DNA of 64,000 nucleotides from the NCBI RefSeq assembly GCF_001625355.1, contig NZ_JSEE01000009.1, positions 62,001 to 126,000 of the forward strand, written 5' to 3'. Position 1 is the stretch's first letter. Each line of letters starts with the position of its first letter. Position numbers and translations under genes: made by a program. Shown piece by piece: positions 49,752-59,669 of the stretch. Below the pieces are notes generated by a model, which made no database searches, was not told the DNA's origin, and worked only from the letters and a program-made list of their open reading frames with translations. This DNA comes from Marinomonas sp. TW1 (GTDB lineage: Bacteria > Pseudomonadota > Gammaproteobacteria > Pseudomonadales > Marinomonadaceae).

Positions 49752-50909
49752 ATGTCTAAGCAACTTAGAGTAGGTATGGTTGGATCAGGATACATGGGTA
49801 AAGCGCATGCTATTGCCTATCGTAATGCAATGGCGGCGTTCGAGATATCCAATCAATCTCTGATATGTGACATGTTAGCGGATGCGACACCAGAATTGGC
49901 CAAACAGAAAGCGACAGAACTTGGCTTTCATCGCTTCACTGGGGATTGGAAAGAGTTAATTGCTGATCCGCAGATCGATGTGGTTGATATTTGCGCCCCG
50001 AATTTTCTTCACAAAGACATAGCCTTAGCGGCGATTGCGGCAGGCAAGCATGTGTACAGTGAAAAGCCACTGGCGTTGAATGCAGCCGATGCCAAACTCA
50101 TGACGGAAGCCGCCGAGGCGGCAGGCGTGAAAACATTAGTGGGTTTTAATTACATCAAAAACCCAACGGTACAATTTATTAAACAACTTATTGAACGCGA
50201 TGAATTGGGCGACATAGTGCATTTTCGTGGGGTGTTTAATGAGGACTACTTGGCCGATGCTGATCTGCCATTTAGTTGGCGTCTACAGAAAGAATTTGCC
50301 GGAACTGGGGCATTGAACGATTTAGGGTCGCATCTGGTGCAACTGGCTTTGCATTTGGTTGGGCCCATTAGTGAATTGTGTGCGGATTTGAAAATTGTTC
50401 ATCCGCAACGTCCTTTAGAAGCATCAGCTAAGAACAGTACGGCAAAAGGTCTGGTTGAAAATGATGATCAGGCTCACATGATGGTGCGGTTTGCGAACGG
50501 TGCACAAGGCTCTTTAGAAGCCTCTCGTGTGGCATGGGGTAGAAAAAATGGTTTGTCGTTTGAGCTGACCGGTACGAAAGGCAGTGTCCTCTTTGATCAG
50601 GAAAGCTTGTCTGAATTTTCGCTTTATCTGTCTGGTGAACAGCCAGATATACAAGGTTTTAAGCGTGTATTGGTTGGGCCCGAACATCCAGACTATGCGG
50701 CGTTTTGCGTGTCGGCTGGTCACGGTTTGGGCTTCAACGATATGAAAGCAGTTGAAATTCGTGACCTTTATGAGGGCATTGTTCGTGGCCAAACCCTATG
50801 GCCAGATTTTAGAGCGGCTGCACAGGTCAATGTGATACTCGATGACGTACTTAAGTCATATGAAGGAAATGCTTGGGTCAAGGTTGAACAATATGATGGG
50901 GATCGATAA
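49752..50909 (+). CDS. Gfo/Idh/MocA oxidoreductase, second inositol-type dehydrogenase
   Basis: 385 residues. Rossmann motif MVGSGYMGKAHAIAY at residues 9-23 and the catalytic Lys in HVYSEKPLAL near 97, with NYIKNPTVQF and GTGALNDLGSHLVQLAL marking the substrate domain. Family members oxidise sugars or inositols; with iolG at the operon end, this one may act on scyllo-inositol or another stereoisomer. First gene of the operon; AGAGG upstream; shares one base with iolC. Confidence 0.87.
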   Translation: MSKQLRVGMVGSGYMGKAHAIAYRNAMAAFEISNQSLICDMLADATPELAKQKATELGFHRFTGDWKELIADPQIDVVDICAPNFLHKDIALAAIAAGKHVYSEKPLALNAADAKLMTEAAEAAGVKTLVGFNYIKNPTVQFIKQLIERDELGDIVHFRGVFNEDYLADADLPFSWRLQKEFAGTGALNDLGSHLVQLALHLVGPISELCADLKIVHPQRPLEASAKNSTAKGLVENDDQAHMMVRFANGAQGSLEASRVAWGRKNGLSFELTGTKGSVLFDQESLSEFSLYLSGEQPDIQGFKRVLVGPEHPDYAAFCVSAGHGLGFNDMKAVEIRDLYEGIVRGQTLWPDFRAAAQVNVILDDVLKSYEGNAWVKVEQYDGDR

Positions 50910-52852
50910 TGAAAAATAAGAATCTGGATGTCATCTGTTTAGGTCGTGCGGCAGTGGATTTGTATTCCGAACAAATCGGCGCGCCGCTAGAAGATGTCAG
51001 TAGCTTTAAAAAGTATTTGGGTGGCTCGTCAGCGAATATCGCATTTGGTACGGCTCGCATGGGGTTAAAGTCTGCCATGTTGACTCGTGTTGGTGATGAG
51101 CACATGGGACGTTTTGTACGCAATGAGTTAGCTCGCGCTGGCGTTGACGTGTCCCATACGGTGACGGATCAGGACCGTTTAACGGGTTTGGTACTACTGG
51201 GCATCAAAGATCAGGATACCTTCCCGCTTATTTTTTATCGTGAAAATTGCGCCGACATGGCGATTTCAGAAGAGGATTTTGATGAGGACTTTATTGCTTC
51301 ATCAAAAGCGTTATTGATCACGGGAACCCATTTTTCGACAGAGTCGACTGACAAAACAGCCCGTAAAGCCATTGAATACGCAAGAGCGAATGATACTAAA
51401 GTCATCATCGACATCGACTATCGTCCTGTTCTTTGGGGGCTGACAGGTCGTGGTGAAGGAGAAAATCGTTTTGTTTCTGATGATGCGGTTACGCAACACA
51501 TTATGTCGATTTTACCGTTGTGCGATTTGATTGTTGGTACGGAAGAAGAATTCCACATAGCTGGAGGCAGCGAAGATACCATCGAGTGCCTAAAACGTAT
51601 CCGTAAGGTGTCGTCTGCTGAGCTAGTGGTGAAGCGTGGTGCATTGGGATGTTCCGTGTTTAAAGGTGACATTCCTGACACCTTGGATGAAGGCATTACC
51701 CGCTATGGTGTAACGGTTGATGTGCTCAATGTGTTGGGGGCAGGAGATGCTTTCTTGAGTGGTTATTTACGTGGTTGGATCAATCAAGAAAGTACCGAAA
51801 ATGCCTGTGATTATGCCAATGCTTGTGGCGCCATCGTGGTGTCACGTCATGGTTGTTCGCCTGCCATGCCTAGCTTGGAAGAGCTAGATTATTACCTGAT
51901 TCACCGCGATGAAATTCCACGCCCAGACTTGGATCCGGTGTTGAATTATCTACACCGAGTGACTACCCAGCGTATCGAGCGTGAAGGGGAAGGCAAAGAA
52001 TGGCAAGACATGTGTATTCTGGCTTTTGATCACAGACGCCAGTTTGTTGATATGTGCCGTGAAGCCGGTGCGCCTATTTCACAAATTAGTAAAGCGAAAA
52101 GACTGATTTTGCAAGCCGCTTACGAAGGTGCACAGACTTTAGGCGATAGCGTTGGCGGAACCGGTATCTTAGCGGATGGCACCTTTGCGCAAAATGTCCT
52201 AAATGACATTACGGGCAAAGATCATTGGATTGCCCGTCCGGTAGAAATGCCAAGCAGTCGTCCTTTGCGTTTTGAACTGGGCAATAATGTGGGACAAGCC
52301 ATTGCGACTTGGCCCGCCAACCATATAGTCAAATGCTTGGTGTTCTATCATCCAGATGACGAAGTAAATTTGCGCAGTGAGCAAGAGCAGAAAGTCATGG
52401 ACCTTTATCGTGCTTGCTGTACCACAGGGCATGAATTGTTGTTGGAAATCATTCCCCCTGCAGGTTCAGAGGTGGATGATGAAACCTTGTCGCGTTCTAT
52501 TGAGCGTTTCTACAATCTTGGTGTGTTCCCAGATTGGTGGAAGCTACCGCCTTCTAGCAAAGCGTCTTGGCGGAGCATAAAGGCGGTTATTAAGGCACGT
52601 GCACCGCATTGTCGTGGCGTTGTGTTATTGGGCTTGGATGCGCCAGTGGATGAACTGAAGGCAGGTTTCGAAGCAGCAGATACTGATTTATGTAAAGGCT
52701 TTGCGATTGGTCGTACTATTTTCTCTACACCAACCAAAGCATGGCTAAGACACGATATTAATGATGCCGAGTTCGTGGCTCAGGTGAAGAGCAACTACCT
52801 TGAGATGAGTGAACACTGGCGTCAGCGTAACCAAGCGGGTAAGTCCCTTTAA
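50909..52852 (+). CDS. iolC: Bifunctional 5-dehydro-2-deoxygluconokinase / aldolase (IolC-IolJ)
   Basis: 647 residues, twice a normal IolC. Residues 1-330 are a PfkB sugar kinase (GRAAVDLYSEQIGAPLED, FKKYLGGSSANIAFGTAR, anion hole VLNVLGAGDAFLSGYLRG) that phosphorylates 5-dehydro-2-deoxygluconate. Residues about 345-640 are a DUF2090 domain (CILAFDHRRQFVDMCREAGA, GTGILADGTFAQNVL, CKGFAIGRTIF) thought to be the aldolase giving dihydroxyacetone phosphate and malonate semialdehyde. No separate iolJ is in the locus, which agrees. Fused form is known in other proteobacteria. Confidence 0.93.
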   Translation: MKNKNLDVICLGRAAVDLYSEQIGAPLEDVSSFKKYLGGSSANIAFGTARMGLKSAMLTRVGDEHMGRFVRNELARAGVDVSHTVTDQDRLTGLVLLGIKDQDTFPLIFYRENCADMAISEEDFDEDFIASSKALLITGTHFSTESTDKTARKAIEYARANDTKVIIDIDYRPVLWGLTGRGEGENRFVSDDAVTQHIMSILPLCDLIVGTEEEFHIAGGSEDTIECLKRIRKVSSAELVVKRGALGCSVFKGDIPDTLDEGITRYGVTVDVLNVLGAGDAFLSGYLRGWINQESTENACDYANACGAIVVSRHGCSPAMPSLEELDYYLIHRDEIPRPDLDPVLNYLHRVTTQRIEREGEGKEWQDMCILAFDHRRQFVDMCREAGAPISQISKAKRLILQAAYEGAQTLGDSVGGTGILADGTFAQNVLNDITGKDHWIARPVEMPSSRPLRFELGNNVGQAIATWPANHIVKCLVFYHPDDEVNLRSEQEQKVMDLYRACCTTGHELLLEIIPPAGSEVDDETLSRSIERFYNLGVFPDWWKLPPSSKASWRSIKAVIKARAPHCRGVVLLGLDAPVDELKAGFEAADTDLCKGFAIGRTIFSTPTKAWLRHDINDAEFVAQVKSNYLEMSEHWRQRNQAGKSL

Positions 52853-52874
52853 TCGCCCGCTAACGGAGGCAAAA

Positions 52875-54737
52875 ATGGAAACAATTCGTTTGACCATGGC
52901 ACAGGCCTTGGTAAAGCATTTGCAAGCACAATACACCTTGATAGATGGTAAAGAAGAGCCGTTATTTGGTGGTGCTTGGGCGATTTTTGGTCACGGTAAT
53001 GTGGCTGGGATCGGTGAAGCGTTAGCGCAAGTGAAAGAGGAATTTACTACCTTTCGTGCGCACAACGAACAAGGGATGGCGCTGGCAGCTTGTGCCTTTG
53101 CAAAACAGCACAGACGTCAACGTATTATGGCTTGTACTAGTTCGATCGGACCGGGTGCGTTGAACATGGTAACGGCAGCGGGTTTGGCCATGGCTAACCG
53201 TCTACCTGTGTTGTTCTTACCAGGTGATGTATTTGCTTCGCGAACGCCAGACCCTGTGCTTCAGCAAGTAGAGCATTTCAATGATCCAAGTATGTCGGTA
53301 AACGACAGTTTCCGCCCGGTGTCACGTTACTTCGATCGCATTAATCGTCCTGAACAGTTAATTACCAGCTTGCCCGTTGCGATCAACACTATGTTGGATC
53401 CTATTTCTTGTGGTCCAGCCACCTTGGCTTTGCCACAAGACGTGCAAGCCATGGCATACGATTATCCCGTTAGCTTCTTCGCTAAAAAGGTACATGGATT
53501 ACGTCGCAATCGTGCTGACTTACAACAATTGTCTGAGGCAGTTGACGCGATTAAGCAAGCTAAGAAACCCTTGATGATATTAGGTGGTGGCGCCCATTAC
53601 AGCCAAGCGTTGCCAGAAATTAAAGCCTTTGTAGAAAAGCATGGTGTGCCGGCATGTGAAACCCAAGCCGGTAAGGGGGCTTTGCCTTGGGATCATCAAT
53701 GGAATTTGGGTTCAGTCGGTGTGACGGGCTCCAGTGCGGCGAATGCGGCTGCTCAGGATGCGGATTTAGTCATCGCTGTAGGGACTCGTTTGCAAGATTT
53801 TACCTCGGCATCACGTACCTTGTTTGCCAATCCAGACTGCACCTTGTTGAGTCTCAATACCGCGCCTTTTGATGCGGAAAAGCACAATGCTTTGCCATTG
53901 GTGGCGGACGCGAAAACCAGCTTACAAGAGATGCAAGCGGATTTGTCTACTTGGCAGAGTGATCAGGCATGGCAAACGCAAGTTATGGAATGGAATAAAG
54001 CCTGGTTGGCTGCGGTAGACAAGGCTACGGCACTGCCACAACAGGCGAGTGATACCGCTTATTTGCCTACTGATGCCAACGTCATTGGCGTCATCAATCG
54101 TCAGGCACAAGCCAATACCACCATAGTGCAAGCGGCAGGCGGCCTGCCAGGAGAGTTGCATAAATTGTGGCGTACTTCGGACGACTTGGGTTACCACGTG
54201 GAATATGGCTTCTCTTGCATGGGTTACGAAATTGCGGGTGGCATGGGCGTGAAAATGGCCACGCCTGAGCGTGACGTGATTGTGATGGTCGGCGATGGTA
54301 GCTATTTAATGCTCAATTCAGAGATTGCTACCTCGGTTATGTTGGGTTTGAAACTTATCATAGTGGTGTTGGATAACCGTGGTTATGCCTGCATAAACCG
54401 TTTGCAAAATGCTTGTGGTGGAGAACCGTTCAACAACCTATTACAAGATTGTCATACGGTTGAAACAGGGGCGCCAAAAACGGATTTTGCCGCCCATGCC
54501 AAAGCGTTGGGGGCGGAGTCCGAGCAAGTGGCTTGTTTGGCCGAATTAGAGGCCGCACTAGAGCGAGCCCGAGCCAGTGATAAAACTTATGTTATCGCCA
54601 TTGATACTGACCCAATGCCAAGTACGCAAGAGGGGGGAGCATGGTGGGATGTGGCCGTGCCAGAAGTATCGAGCAGACAGCAAGTAGTGGATGCTGAGCG
54701 TCACTATCAAGCTGCGAAACAAAAACAGCCTTATTAA
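52875..54737 (+). CDS. iolD: 3D-(3,5/4)-trihydroxycyclohexane-1,2-dione hydrolase
   Basis: 620 residues, thiamine diphosphate enzyme that opens the ring of the inositol intermediate to 5-deoxyglucuronate. Catalytic Glu in TFRAHNEQGMALAAC near 64, central domain with GGGAHYSQALPEI, and ThDP/Mg motif VGDGSYLMLNSEIATSV to DNRGYACINRLQ. ATG at 52875 is chosen because GGAGG lies 6 nt before it; an upstream frame inside iolC is not real. 22 bp after iolC. Confidence 0.95.
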   Translation: METIRLTMAQALVKHLQAQYTLIDGKEEPLFGGAWAIFGHGNVAGIGEALAQVKEEFTTFRAHNEQGMALAACAFAKQHRRQRIMACTSSIGPGALNMVTAAGLAMANRLPVLFLPGDVFASRTPDPVLQQVEHFNDPSMSVNDSFRPVSRYFDRINRPEQLITSLPVAINTMLDPISCGPATLALPQDVQAMAYDYPVSFFAKKVHGLRRNRADLQQLSEAVDAIKQAKKPLMILGGGAHYSQALPEIKAFVEKHGVPACETQAGKGALPWDHQWNLGSVGVTGSSAANAAAQDADLVIAVGTRLQDFTSASRTLFANPDCTLLSLNTAPFDAEKHNALPLVADAKTSLQEMQADLSTWQSDQAWQTQVMEWNKAWLAAVDKATALPQQASDTAYLPTDANVIGVINRQAQANTTIVQAAGGLPGELHKLWRTSDDLGYHVEYGFSCMGYEIAGGMGVKMATPERDVIVMVGDGSYLMLNSEIATSVMLGLKLIIVVLDNRGYACINRLQNACGGEPFNNLLQDCHTVETGAPKTDFAAHAKALGAESEQVACLAELEAALERARASDKTYVIAIDTDPMPSTQEGGAWWDVAVPEVSSRQQVVDAERHYQAAKQKQPY

Positions 54738-54765
54738 TCATTGAAACGATTTAGGATGCAATCAG

Positions 54766-55689
54766 ATGAACAAAAATAACAACGCAGTAGCTGCTTCTAA
54801 CGTTCGAATTGGCATTAATCCGCTGACTTGGACAAATGATGATTTGCCTTCATTGGGGGCTGATACGCCTTTGGAAGTGTGTTTGAGTGAAGCCCGCCAA
54901 GCCGGCTACAGTGGCATCGAATTAGGTAATAAATTCCCACGTGACCCAGCGGTACTTGGGCCAATTTTGCAAGAACACGATTTGTCTTTGGTATCAGGCT
55001 GGTACAGCGCGCGTTTAATGGAACGCAGTGCGGAACAAGAAATTACGGCCATGCAAGATCATTTAAACCTGCTTAAAGCATTAGGGTCTGATGTCATGGT
55101 GTTTGCCGAAGTCACCAATTGCATTCACGGGGATCTGTCTGCTCCTTTGTCACAGCGTCCTGGTATGACTGAGGAGCAATGGGTTGAGTACGCCAAACGT
55201 ATTACCCAAGTAGCGGATTACATGGCCGAGCAAGGTGTTAAATTGGCCTACCATCATCATATGGGAACCGTGATTGAAACGGCTAAAGAAGTGGACAAAT
55301 TAATGGCCATGACGGGCGACAATGTCGGACTTTTACTCGACACAGGTCACATCACCTTTGCTGGTGGTGATCCTCTGGAAATGGCGAAGAAACACGCTAA
55401 GCGTATTGTTCATGTGCATTGTAAGGACATTCGTCCAAGCATCCTTAAGGAAAACCTAAACCGTGACAGCGCATTTTTAAATGCCGTTCTAGACGGTGTT
55501 TATACCGTGCCAGGTGACGGAAGTATTGATTATGCTCCGATTTTTGATGTGTTAAAAAGCGTCGATTATCAAGGCTGGATCGTCGTGGAAGCAGAGCAAG
55601 ACCCAGCCATTGCGCATCCATTAACCTACGCCACCATGGGCTATGAATACTTGTCGAGCAACTTGCAACAAGCCGGGTTTGCAATTTAG
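54766..55689 (+). CDS. iolE: Inosose dehydratase
   Basis: 307-residue TIM-barrel of the xylose-isomerase-like superfamily. Dehydrates 2-keto-myo-inositol. Typical start IGINPLTWTNDDLPSLGADT; metal-ligand regions ELGNKFP, KLAYHHHMGTVIET, LLLDTGHITFAGGDP and VHVHCKDIRP; the C-terminal GWIVVEAEQDPAIAHPL ends the barrel. 28 bp after iolD in the operon. Confidence 0.95.
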   Translation: MNKNNNAVAASNVRIGINPLTWTNDDLPSLGADTPLEVCLSEARQAGYSGIELGNKFPRDPAVLGPILQEHDLSLVSGWYSARLMERSAEQEITAMQDHLNLLKALGSDVMVFAEVTNCIHGDLSAPLSQRPGMTEEQWVEYAKRITQVADYMAEQGVKLAYHHHMGTVIETAKEVDKLMAMTGDNVGLLLDTGHITFAGGDPLEMAKKHAKRIVHVHCKDIRPSILKENLNRDSAFLNAVLDGVYTVPGDGSIDYAPIFDVLKSVDYQGWIVVEAEQDPAIAHPLTYATMGYEYLSSNLQQAGFAI

Positions 55690-55777
55690 CACAAGCCGAT
55701 AACAAGATTGATAACAACAGGGAGCACCAAAGAAGGTGTTCTGTTTACCGAATTGATGAATGAAAGAGAGAAGGTTT

Positions 55778-57304
55778 ATGTCTAGTTCAAACACACTGAT
55801 GGGTAATTTTATTGATAATCAGTTGGTAACGAGTGCATCAGCTCGTCAGGCGAATGTATTCAATCCCGCCACTGGTGATGTGTCGTTGCAGGTGTCGTTA
55901 AGTACGGTTGCGGAGACGGAAGCGGCCATTGCCTCTGCACAAACGGCCTTTGAAACTTGGTCACAGGTGACCCCGTTGAATCGTGCCCGAGTGCTGTTTA
56001 AGTTTAAAGCCTTGGTGGAAGCGAACAGCCGTGAATTGGCGGAATTGATTTCCAGTGAACACGGCAAAGTATATTCCGATGCCTTAGGGGAATTGACTCG
56101 TGGTCTGGAAGTGGTGGAATTTGCTTGTGGTATTCCTCATTTGCAAAAAGGTGAACACAGCCTAAACGTCGGTCGTGGTGTGGACAGCTACAGTTTGATG
56201 CAACCACTGGGTGTGTGTGCGGGTATCAGCCCATTTAACTTCCCAGCCATGGTACCAATGTGGATGTTTCCTGTGGCGATTGCTTGCGGCAATACGTTTG
56301 TGATGAAACCATCGGAAAAAGACCCAAGTACTATTATGCGTTTGGCGGAATTGTTGAAAGAAGCCGGTTTACCAGATGGTGTGTTTAACGTGGTGAACGG
56401 CGATAAAGAGTCGGTTGATGTCTTGCTAACAGACGAACGTGTTCAATCGGTGAGCTTTGTAGGGTCTACACCAATCGCAGAGTACATCTATGCAACCGCC
56501 AGTGCTCATGGTAAGCGTGTTCAAGCCCTTGGTGGTGCAAAAAATCATATGTTGGTGATGCCTGATGCGGACCCAAATCAAGTGGTGAATTCCTTGATGG
56601 GCGCGGCTTATGGCTCTGCTGGTGAGCGTTGTATGGCGATCTCTGTGGCGGTTTGTGTTGGGGATGAAGTGGCGGATAACTTGATTGCGAAATTGCAGCA
56701 AGAGATTTCGACTATGACGGTAGGCCCTGGTCTTTACGAACAGTTTGGTCTGGAAGAAGAACCTCACATGGGGCCTTTGATCAGTAAAGAGCATGCTCAG
56801 AAAGTACGTGATTACATCACATCAGGAGAAGCCGAAGGTGCGACCTTGGTCGTGGATGGTCGTCAGTTTGTGCGTAAAAACCATGAACAAGGTTACTTTG
56901 TAGGACCAACCTTGTTTGACCATGTGAAAGAGAATATGCGAATTTACAAAGAAGAGATTTTTGGCCCAGTGTTGTCTGTGGTTCGCGTCGATTCTTACGA
57001 AGAAGGTTTGGCTTTAATCAACCAACACGAATATGGCAATGGTACGGCGATCTTTACTCGCGATGGTGATACCGCTCGCCAATTTACTGAGAAGGTACAA
57101 GTGGGCATGGTTGGGGTCAATGTACCGATTCCTGTGCCAATGGCTTTCCACAGTTTTGGTGGTTGGAAGCGTTCTTTGTTTGGTCCTTTGCACATGCATG
57201 GTCCAGATGGCGTACGTTTTTACACTCGTATGAAGACCGTCACGGCACGTTGGCCAACAGGGCTCCGTGCGGGTCCAGAATTCTCTATGCCAACCATGAA
57301 ATAA
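55778..57304 (+). CDS. mmsA: Methylmalonate-semialdehyde dehydrogenase, CoA-acylating (IolA)
   Basis: 508-residue aldehyde dehydrogenase that converts malonate or methylmalonate semialdehyde to acetyl- or propionyl-CoA, the last step of inositol breakdown. NAD-binding FNFPAMVPMWMFPVAIACGN near 150, VSFVGSTPIAEYIY, and the catalytic Cys in GSAGERCMAISVAV near 285 are visible; the CoA-type sequence around FHSFGGWKRSLFG is present near 465. ATG at 55778 has an AGAAGG site; an earlier in-frame ATG at 55760 has a poorer one. Confidence 0.93.
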   Translation: MSSSNTLMGNFIDNQLVTSASARQANVFNPATGDVSLQVSLSTVAETEAAIASAQTAFETWSQVTPLNRARVLFKFKALVEANSRELAELISSEHGKVYSDALGELTRGLEVVEFACGIPHLQKGEHSLNVGRGVDSYSLMQPLGVCAGISPFNFPAMVPMWMFPVAIACGNTFVMKPSEKDPSTIMRLAELLKEAGLPDGVFNVVNGDKESVDVLLTDERVQSVSFVGSTPIAEYIYATASAHGKRVQALGGAKNHMLVMPDADPNQVVNSLMGAAYGSAGERCMAISVAVCVGDEVADNLIAKLQQEISTMTVGPGLYEQFGLEEEPHMGPLISKEHAQKVRDYITSGEAEGATLVVDGRQFVRKNHEQGYFVGPTLFDHVKENMRIYKEEIFGPVLSVVRVDSYEEGLALINQHEYGNGTAIFTRDGDTARQFTEKVQVGMVGVNVPIPVPMAFHSFGGWKRSLFGPLHMHGPDGVRFYTRMKTVTARWPTGLRAGPEFSMPTMK

Positions 57305-57325
57305 TGTTTTATGAGGGGAAGCTCT

Positions 57326-58150
57326 ATGTCTCGTTTACTCAGTAAAAAACGTCAACAGGCTGGGCAGTCACAAACTCAGCTGGTGACGCCAGCCAGTGCC
57401 AATTGGCAATATGTTGGCTTTGAAGCACATCAGTTAAAAGCGGGGGAGTCGGTTAGTCTTGCGACCGGTGGCGACGAAGTTTGCGCGGTCATTTTGAGTG
57501 GCAAAGCCAATGCGAAGACTCAACAAGCGTCTTGGGATGATATTGGCGATCGTATGAGTGTTTTTGATCAAAAAGCCCCTTATGCAGTGTATGCGCCGGC
57601 TCAAGATGAAATTCGTATTGAGGCGTTGACTGATGTGGAAGTGGCGTTTTGTAAAGCGCCAGGCAAAGGTGGCCATGCGGCTAAGTTGATTCGTCCTGAA
57701 CAGTGTCAGTATGAGACTCGTGGTGTCGCCAGCAATACTCGTCATGTGTGCAATATTTTGTTTGGTAATGAGCCCGCTGACAGTTTGTTGGTATGTGAAG
57801 TGATCACGCCAAGTGGTGGTTGGTCTAGCTACCCGCCTCACAAGCATGATACTGACGCAGCGCCAGCGGAAACACAGTTGGAAGAAACCTATTATCATAA
57901 AATAGATCCGCCTCAGGGATTTGCTTTCCAGCGTGTCTACACGGACGACCGCAGCATTGATGAGACCATGGCGGTGGAAGATGGTGACTTGGTAATGGTG
58001 CCAGAGGGCTACCATCCTGTGGGCGTTCCTCATGGTTATCAGTCTTACTATCTGAATGTCATGGCAGGACCCAGTCGTAACTGGATCTTTCATAATGACC
58101 CCGATCATGAATGGATCATAGAACGCGATAAAAAAGTAAGTAATGCTTGA
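57326..58150 (+). CDS. iolB: 5-deoxy-glucuronate isomerase
   Basis: 274-residue bicupin. Isomerises 5-deoxyglucuronate to 5-dehydro-2-deoxygluconate, feeding IolC. Conserved metal-site block YPPHKHDTDAAPAETQLEET near 175-190, and MVPEGYHPVGVPHGYQSYYL near 230-245. ATG at 57326 has GAGGGG upstream; the frame from 57311 is an extension without a site. Gap to mmsA is 21 bp. Confidence 0.94.
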   Translation: MSRLLSKKRQQAGQSQTQLVTPASANWQYVGFEAHQLKAGESVSLATGGDEVCAVILSGKANAKTQQASWDDIGDRMSVFDQKAPYAVYAPAQDEIRIEALTDVEVAFCKAPGKGGHAAKLIRPEQCQYETRGVASNTRHVCNILFGNEPADSLLVCEVITPSGGWSSYPPHKHDTDAAPAETQLEETYYHKIDPPQGFAFQRVYTDDRSIDETMAVEDGDLVMVPEGYHPVGVPHGYQSYYLNVMAGPSRNWIFHNDPDHEWIIERDKKVSNA

Positions 58151-58179
58151 TTGAATAAAAATAACTTAAGGATTTCACT

Positions 58180-59178
58180 ATGTTGAATTTTGCTTTATTT
58201 GGTGCGGGTCGTATTGGCAAGATGCATGCGCAAAACCTTCAGGCGTTCGCGCATTCAAATTTGAAATACGTTTATGATGTGTATGCACCAGCCGCACAAG
58301 AAGTAGCAAAAGCCACAGGTGCAAAAGTGGCGGTCAGTGTTGATGACGTTTTAGCGGATCCAGAAGTGGATGCGGTATTGATCGCGACCAGTACAGACAC
58401 GCACGTGGATTTGATCATCAAAGCGGCGAAAGCGGGTAAAGCGATTCTGTGTGAGAAACCGATTGATCTGGATACCGCGACCGTTAATGCTTGTATGGAA
58501 GAGATCAAAGATTGCAATGTGCCAATACAAATTGGTTTCAACCGTCGTTTCGATCCAAGCCATGACGCCGCAGCCAAAGCCGCTCATGATGGTAGTATTG
58601 GTAAACTAGAGCAAGTCATTATTAGTAGTCGTGATCCAGGTATGGCACCAGTGGAGTATTTGACGTCCTCAGGTGGTATTTTCCGTGACATGATTATCCA
58701 TGACTTTGACATGGCACGTTTCATTTTGGCTGAAGAAGTGATTGAAATCCAAGCCTTTGGTAGTGCCTTGGTGGACGAAAAAATCACTGAAATTGGTGAC
58801 GTCGATAGTGTCATGGTGATTATGAAGAGCCAATCTGGTCGCTTGATTCACATTAATGGATCGCGTCGTGCTGCTTACGGTTATGACCAGCGGGTTGAAG
58901 TGTTTGGTTCGGAAGGTATGGTGATTTCGGAGAATCAAACACCAACCTCTGTTGTGCGCTACAACACGGATACAACTGGTGTGAAAGATCCACTGTTTAA
59001 CTTCTTTATTGATCGCTACGGTGCGGCGTATAACCTACAACTAACTTCGTTCATAGAGAATGTGTTGGCGAAGCGTCCTGTCTCTCCAAGTTTTGAGGAC
59101 GGTCGTCGTGCTCAGATTTTGGCTGACGCGGCGCAGAAGTCATTTGATACCGGCGAGAAAGTGACCCTCTCTTGGTAG
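58180..59178 (+). CDS. iolG: Inositol 2-dehydrogenase
   Basis: 332 residues, Gfo/Idh/MocA family. Oxidises myo-inositol to 2-keto-myo-inositol with NAD, the first step. Rossmann motif LFGAGRIGKMHAQNL at 6-20, catalytic EKP in ILCEKPIDLDT near 95, and the IolG-type FNRRFDPSHDAA and GGIFRDMIIHDFDMARF (catalytic Asp and His) near 125-180. Last gene of the operon, followed by a terminator. Confidence 0.94.
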   Translation: MLNFALFGAGRIGKMHAQNLQAFAHSNLKYVYDVYAPAAQEVAKATGAKVAVSVDDVLADPEVDAVLIATSTDTHVDLIIKAAKAGKAILCEKPIDLDTATVNACMEEIKDCNVPIQIGFNRRFDPSHDAAAKAAHDGSIGKLEQVIISSRDPGMAPVEYLTSSGGIFRDMIIHDFDMARFILAEEVIEIQAFGSALVDEKITEIGDVDSVMVIMKSQSGRLIHINGSRRAAYGYDQRVEVFGSEGMVISENQTPTSVVRYNTDTTGVKDPLFNFFIDRYGAAYNLQLTSFIENVLAKRPVSPSFEDGRRAQILADAAQKSFDTGEKVTLSW

Positions 59179-59211
59179 TGGGTTTGTTTAGCTATTTATT
59201 CTTTTAACGAC

Positions 59212-59245
59212 AAAGCCCCTTTGCATTGCTTCACAGGGGCTTTTT
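59212..59245 (+). terminator. Terminator of the inositol operon
   Basis: Stem AAAGCCCCT/AGGGGCTTT (59212-59220 with 59235-59243) followed by T residues, 34 bp after iolG. Confidence 0.87.
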
Positions 59246-59285
59246 ATTAAAAAACTGTCTAAAACAAGAGGACTCGATCGCTGAT

Positions 59286-59414
59286 TTAGGCCAACCAGTT
59301 TGTTGTCTCAACACCGCTCCAATTGACATAGGAGGCTGGGCTGTTTGGATTTGGGAATCGTTCAAGCTTGGCTTCGGTAAAGAGAAATTTGTACGCTTTA
59401 TTTAGTAGTTTCAT
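59286..59414 (-). CDS. Possible small hypothetical protein, 42 residues
   Basis: Open frame starting MKLLNKAYKFLFTEAKLERF and ending in a Trp-containing tail. AAGG lies 12 nt before the ATG, a weak site. No family recognised. It stands alone between the inositol operon terminator and the thioesterase gene, and could equally be chance. Confidence 0.35.
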   Translation of the reverse strand: MKLLNKAYKFLFTEAKLERFPNPNSPASYVNWSGVETTNWLA

Positions 59415-59615
59415 GGTGTCTTTTAACCTTCTTGTGAACAGCTGGATTATCATGATTTCACCCCTACTGGGTGACGAATTAGGCAAGCTTAAAAGGCGGC
59501 TCTGATGAGCACAACTGATGTGTTCTCAGGTGAATGGTGAGCTTATTTCAACTATCTGATTTGGAATGTGTTTTTCGCTGAATTTGGTCGGTTTCATGCT
59601 TAATTGAGGAGGATA

Positions 59616-59649
59616 AAGGCCCAATTGTGCACAATGCTTTATGGGCCTT
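59616..59649 (-). terminator. Hairpin after the thioesterase gene
   Basis: Stem AAGGCCCA/TGGGCCTT (59616-59623 with 59642-59649) enclosing a further 12-bp palindrome ATTGTGCACAAT, 20 bp after the stop on the minus strand; short T run. Confidence 0.5.
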
Positions 59650-59669
59650 AATATGAAGTTTGAAAAGCT

